This document shows, in pieces, positions 45,278 through 48,883 of a DNA stretch of 48,883 bases. The notes below the pieces were generated by a model. It was not told the DNA's origin, searched no databases, and saw nothing but the letters and a program-made list of their open reading frames with translations. Where the stretch lies: positions 1 to 48,883 of the forward strand of contig JALSRM010000048.1 in the NCBI GenBank assembly GCA_026984775.1, written 5' to 3'. Numbering within the stretch: position 1 is the stretch's first letter; the number at the start of each line of letters is the position of its first letter. The DNA is from Gammaproteobacteria bacterium (GTDB lineage: Bacteria > Pseudomonadota > Gammaproteobacteria > CAJXQU01). Both the position numbers and the translations under genes were made by a program.

Positions 45278-45364
45278 GGATAACGTCTATTTATACAATA
45301 GATACGAAGAATACACGCTAACAAGCGTCGCTGTTCCATAATAATGTTGGATTAGTATGTCGAC

Positions 45365-45856
45365 CTAATAACTGACATCGACAATGACATAGGTTACTTC
45401 ACCATGTTCTGTACGTATGGTAACTTCGTCACCGATGGTTCGCTTTAACAGGGCTCTGGCAAGCGGTGCATCCATACTGATGAATGAACTGGCCGGATCA
45501 AATTCATCCGGGCCAACGATGCGGTAGGTTATCTCTTCCCCTGATTCGGTTTCCAGTGTGACCCAGGCACCAAAAAAGATCAGTTCTGTATCATCTTCTC
45601 TTTTTGGAACGATCTTCAAGTCAGGAAGTCTCTTCTGCAGGTACCTGATGCGCCGATCGATCTCCCTTAGCTCTTTTTTGCGGTAGATGTACTCTGCGTT
45701 TTCCGATCGATCGCCCTCGGCAGCGGCAGCAGCGAGAGCTTTGGTTACTTCTCGTCGCCGTAACCAAATCGATTTCAGCTCTTGCTCTAACATACGGAAA
45801 CCTTCCGCAGTAATATAAGGAGATGATTTTGGTTGCGGTGGTCGCCAGCGGCCCAT
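45365..45856 (-). CDS. greB: Transcription elongation factor GreB
   Basis: GreB rescues backtracked RNA polymerase by stimulating RNA cleavage. The 163-aa product has a coiled-coil N-terminal arm (about 18-85) with the acidic tip AAEGDRSENAEYIYRKKELREID, in short EGDRSENAEY, carrying the catalytic Asp and Glu. The C-terminal FKBP-like domain follows. The GDRSENAEYIYRKK tip sequence and the length distinguish GreB from GreA. It is divergent from the rhomboid gene with only 37 bases between starts. Confidence 0.95.
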   Translation of the reverse strand: MGRWRPPQPKSSPYITAEGFRMLEQELKSIWLRRREVTKALAAAAAEGDRSENAEYIYRKKELREIDRRIRYLQKRLPDLKIVPKREDDTELIFFGAWVTLETESGEEITYRIVGPDEFDPASSFISMDAPLARALLKRTIGDEVTIRTEHGEVTYVIVDVSY

Positions 45857-45893
45857 GAATTAAACCCAAGCTCAAAAAAGAGCAATTATTATA

Positions 45894-46553
45894 ATGCCAG
45901 AAACTCCATTTCTCAGCTTTCGTCTCGCACTCCTATTTACTTTGTGTTTTATAGGGTTACTGTGGCTCTTGAAATTGGTCGAGGTTCTAACCGGAATCAG
46001 TCTCATCCAACTTGGCATTTACCCAAGAATGCTTTCGGGCGTGCCAGGCATTCTTCTTGCGCCATTGATTCACGGTTCTTTTTCGCATTTGATAGCCAAT
46101 ACGCTCCCTTTGCTGATACTTGGAACCAGTCTCATCCATACCTATCCCCGTTCTGCAATTCATGCGATACCCTTGATCTATGTGCTCTCAGGTTTGGGTG
46201 TATGGTTGTTTGCCCGACCTGTATACCATATCGGTGCCAGTGGCCTGACCTATGGCATGATGATCTTTATTTTCGTGATCGGTATTCTAAGGAGAGATAG
46301 ATTCTCCATTGCCTTGTCTATGATCGTATTCTTTCTTTATGGAAGCATGATTTACGGGATCGCCCCCTTCCTTGTTCCCACGGACAGGACTATCTCTTTT
46401 GAATACCATTTCTTTGGTGCTGTGACGGGGTTGATCCTCGCCTTTATAATGAAAGGCCGTGATCCACAACTGCCTGAGAAAAAATACAGCTGGGAAGATG
46501 AACCGGAAGATGCAGAGGACCCGATAATTGGTGATGAATGGCGCGATCCCTGA
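45894..46553 (+). CDS. Rhomboid-family intramembrane protease
   Basis: The 219-aa product has six predicted membrane spans, the HGSFSHLIANTLPLLILG segment that helps form the active site and GASGLTYG with the catalytic Ser. The catalytic His lies in EYHFFGAVTG. The C-terminal tail is strongly acidic and soluble (KYSWEDEPEDAEDP). Substrates are not known. The stop overlaps the next gene by about 20 bases. Confidence 0.88.
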   Translation: MPETPFLSFRLALLFTLCFIGLLWLLKLVEVLTGISLIQLGIYPRMLSGVPGILLAPLIHGSFSHLIANTLPLLILGTSLIHTYPRSAIHAIPLIYVLSGLGVWLFARPVYHIGASGLTYGMMIFIFVIGILRRDRFSIALSMIVFFLYGSMIYGIAPFLVPTDRTISFEYHFFGAVTGLILAFIMKGRDPQLPEKKYSWEDEPEDAEDPIIGDEWRDP

Positions 46554-48711
46554 TCACTTTATCCAAGATCTACTGCTCCGTGCGGGAACAGCCCGGCACC
46601 GTTATTGTCTGGTGATCTCAGGTGATCGTGCCTGGACAAGGAAAATTGCTTTACAGGTTCATGAGCAGATGCATGAAAGAGCCAGAATTTGGCTGTCTGA
46701 TTCACCACCTGCGAATACTTCCGTTGTCGATGTAAAAAAGATTCAGAATATTCTGGGTGATGAGGTCGATCTGGTTTTTTTTGATGCGTGGAGTGGCTTC
46801 AACCCAGATCTCTTCGGCGCCATCTCAGGTGTTATTAGGGGGGGAGGGCTATTGATCCTTTTGACACCGTTTCTCAGAGAGTGGCCACAATTTTTTGACC
46901 CGGAATACCAGCGTATCACCGTTTATCCTACACCTCCTGAGGCAATGACAGGACGTTTTCTCGAACGCTTGGTCAACATAATTCAGCACGATCCGGGAAC
47001 AGTGATATTGGAGCAAGGGAAAGTATTCCCACAAATACCTGCTCCAGAACCTGGCAACAGAGAGAAATTCGAAGATTCCATTTTCAAGTCTAGAGATCAA
47101 GCAAAAGTGGTGCAGGCTATTATCAAGGTAGCCACCGGACATCGCCGCAGGCCTCTGGTGATCACGTCTGATCGTGGAAGAGGCAAGACCTCGGCTCTGG
47201 GAATCGCAGCGGCCCGGCTTTTGCAGCAAGGGACTAAACACATCATCGTTACAGCCCCCCGGATGGATGCGATCCAGCTGATGTTCGATCATGCCAGGCA
47301 TCTGCTTCCCCAAGTAAACTATTCACGCGGCCATCTCAAAGCCGGGAATGGTGACATACTCTTTTACTCTCCCGATGAATTGCTTCGTAAAGATGTCAGG
47401 GCAAATCTATTGCTGGTGGATGAAGCAGCTGCGATACCGACACCACTTCTAGAGCAACTACTTATCCGTTACTCAAGGATTGTTTTTGCCACAACGATTC
47501 ATGGCTACGAAGGAACAGGAAGAGGATTTACTCTTCGTTTTCAGAAAAAAATGAATGAACGAACTCCCAACTGGAGATTGGTAGAAATACGAACACCGAT
47601 ACGCTGGGCAGAAAATGATCCACTCGAAGATCTGGTTTTCAGAACACTTCTGTTCAATGCAGAGATTGCGGAAAACAATCTGATTATAAACGCCTGTCCT
47701 AAGAAGTGTGTTATTGAATGGATTAACCGTGATCAGCTAGTGTCAGATGAAGAGACCCTGCGGCAGATTTTTGGTTTGCTGATTAATGCCCATTATCAAA
47801 CACGACCTGCTGATCTGCGTTATTTGCTGGATGGGCCGAATCTTTCTGTGGTCGTGACACGGTACCAAGGCAAGGTTGTGGCCACGGCCCTTCTTGCAGA
47901 AGAAGGTGGATTTGATGAGGATATGGCTGCCGAAATTACGGCAGGCAAACGACGTCCACATGGCCACCTGATCCCGGAAACACTGGCTTCGCACGTAGGC
48001 CTGAGACAGGCACCTGTTTTGAGAGGAATACGCGTTGTTCGCATTGCAGTCCACCCTGTGGTACAGGATCGAGGAATTGGTTCCTATATGCTTGAACAGA
48101 TTCATCAGTCATCTAAAGAGAGTAAATTTGATTATCTGGCTTCTTGCTTCGGTGCGACCAGAGCACTTTTAAAGTTCTGGAATAAAAATTCATACTTGCC
48201 AGTGAGAATTGGTCTGCAGCGTAATGCAAGCAGTGGTGAACACTCGGTTGTTGTTCTCCGCTCTCTGAGCAAAGAGGGAAAGGCACTTTTTGAGGATGCC
48301 AGGAAAAATTTATTCCGGCAGCTTCCCTATCAGTTATCCGAGCCTCTGAATGATCTCGAGCCTGATCTGGTTGCATTTTTCATGAATACAGGTAGGGAAA
48401 TGACCAGTACGCTTGACGCTAAGGATCTGAATGATTTGAACGCCTTTGTCAGGAAAGAGCGCCTTTATGAAGCATGCCTTGCCCCGGTATGGGAGTTTGT
48501 TTGTGCTTGTTTTATGGACAGGCATAGCCCAGATCTTAATGAGCAACAAAGAAACGTTTTGATCAAAAAAGTTCTGCAAAAAAAGGGCTGGCAGGAAATA
48601 GCCAAACAACTGCAGTTACCTGGAAAAAAAGGGGTAATTGAGGTTTTAAGAGAAGCATTAGCACAATTGATTGCTAGCAAAAAAAATATCAGCCCCTTTG
48701 AGAAAGAGTGA
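46534..48711 (+). CDS. tmcA: tRNA(Met) cytidine acetyltransferase TmcA
   Basis: TmcA forms N4-acetylcytidine at the wobble position of elongator tRNA(Met), using ATP and acetyl-CoA. The 725-aa product has an N-terminal domain and a RecA-like helicase module with Walker A TSDRGRGKTSALG and Walker B LLLVDEAAAIP. A GNAT acetyltransferase domain follows (VVRIAVHPVVQDRGIGSYM), then a tRNA-binding tail. It is slightly longer than E. coli TmcA (671). The start is ambiguous: TTG 46528, GTG 46531 and ATG 46534 are adjacent; I use the ATG. It overlaps the rhomboid stop by 20 bases. Confidence 0.95.
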   Translation: MNGAIPDHFIQDLLLRAGTARHRYCLVISGDRAWTRKIALQVHEQMHERARIWLSDSPPANTSVVDVKKIQNILGDEVDLVFFDAWSGFNPDLFGAISGVIRGGGLLILLTPFLREWPQFFDPEYQRITVYPTPPEAMTGRFLERLVNIIQHDPGTVILEQGKVFPQIPAPEPGNREKFEDSIFKSRDQAKVVQAIIKVATGHRRRPLVITSDRGRGKTSALGIAAARLLQQGTKHIIVTAPRMDAIQLMFDHARHLLPQVNYSRGHLKAGNGDILFYSPDELLRKDVRANLLLVDEAAAIPTPLLEQLLIRYSRIVFATTIHGYEGTGRGFTLRFQKKMNERTPNWRLVEIRTPIRWAENDPLEDLVFRTLLFNAEIAENNLIINACPKKCVIEWINRDQLVSDEETLRQIFGLLINAHYQTRPADLRYLLDGPNLSVVVTRYQGKVVATALLAEEGGFDEDMAAEITAGKRRPHGHLIPETLASHVGLRQAPVLRGIRVVRIAVHPVVQDRGIGSYMLEQIHQSSKESKFDYLASCFGATRALLKFWNKNSYLPVRIGLQRNASSGEHSVVVLRSLSKEGKALFEDARKNLFRQLPYQLSEPLNDLEPDLVAFFMNTGREMTSTLDAKDLNDLNAFVRKERLYEACLAPVWEFVCACFMDRHSPDLNEQQRNVLIKKVLQKKGWQEIAKQLQLPGKKGVIEVLREALAQLIASKKNISPFEKE

Positions 48712-48883
48712 TTTTACATTTCCGGTTCTTTAAGATGGTCGTGTGAAGGCGACATACTATTCATAATAGGAACCGTCCCTGAAGGCTCCCCACAAAGTAT
48801 CCATTAAAATCAGAAGGTTAAGTATTAAAACTCAGTAAAAAGGAACTTGCACAGTGAATTGTGATCTCAAAAAGTGACCAAAC
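48712..48883. other. Intergenic end of window
   Basis: The last 172 bases after tmcA are AT-rich and I see no complete gene, RNA gene or repeat. A short near-palindrome CACAGTGAATTGTG lies near 48849, of no clear meaning. Confidence 0.4.

Noticed and set aside
45278..45364. Short inverted repeats between the HDOD gene and greB
   Set aside because: TCTATT-N5-AATAGA and ACGCT-N4-AGCGT are too short and have no T-run to support a terminator call.

Overview
This window looks like a core chromosomal region of a gammaproteobacterium. The evidence is the local gene orders: lptM-lysA, glnA-ntrBC, uup-rimO, queA-tgt-yajC-secD-secF, gcvR-bcp facing dapA-bamC, and tolQRAB-pal-cpoB-queE-queC. A phasin (polyhydroxyalkanoate granule protein), an FNR/Anr-type oxygen sensor and full nitrogen control suggest a free-living or facultatively anaerobic, carbon-storing bacterium, possibly of the Chromatiales/sulfur-oxidiser kind. 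That placement is inference from gene content only. I see no tRNA or rRNA gene, insertion sequence, prophage, CRISPR array or attachment site, and no gene-free stretch over 300 bases.

Layout. Bases 1-4770 hold the end of mutY, a 48-residue oxidoreductase-like mini-protein, rhlB, a carboxylesterase, lptM, lysA and a methyltransferase. Bases 4760-9790 are a nitrogen-control island: glnA, a DUF4124-type exported protein, ntrB and ntrC. It has two NtrC-type sites and three sigma-54-type promoters. Bases 9800-15400 hold a small unknown protein, a coiled-coil GGDEF cyclase, uup, an exported unknown protein and rimO. Bases 15545-20890 are queA-tgt-yajC-secD-secF. Bases 21080-25890 hold a GMC flavoprotein with a Tat-exported partner, gloC, tcdA and fnr. 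Bases 26010-31430 hold queG, djlA, perM, a PhoH/PIN ATPase, bcp and gcvR. Bases 31570-34310 hold dapA, bamC and an MBL-fold hydrolase. Bases 34310-42430 hold a phasin, ruvB, the Tol-Pal operon and queE-queC. Bases 42390-48711 hold an MltF-like transglycosylase, an HDOD protein, greB, a rhomboid protease and tmcA.

How the genes work together. GlnA makes glutamine and NtrB/NtrC sense and regulate nitrogen supply; the promoters indicate that the product of NtrC activates glnA, and perhaps the exported DUF4124 protein and ntrBC too. LysA, DapA, RuvB, SecDF-YajC, Tol-Pal, BamC and LptM serve amino-acid synthesis, DNA repair, secretion and envelope assembly. RNA and ribosome modification is heavily represented: five queuosine genes (queA, tgt, queG, queE, queC), tcdA, tmcA and rimO.

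No obviously new defence system or gene cassette is visible. The best leads are regulatory or biochemical: (i) three perfectly spaced sigma-54 motifs in successive intergenic regions of the glnA-ntrBC island; (ii) two sigma-28 (flagellar) type promoters, upstream of the GGDEF and HDOD signalling genes; (iii) PhbF-like operator repeats at the phasin promoter; and (iv) a GMC/Tat-subunit pair whose usual catalytic residues appear replaced.
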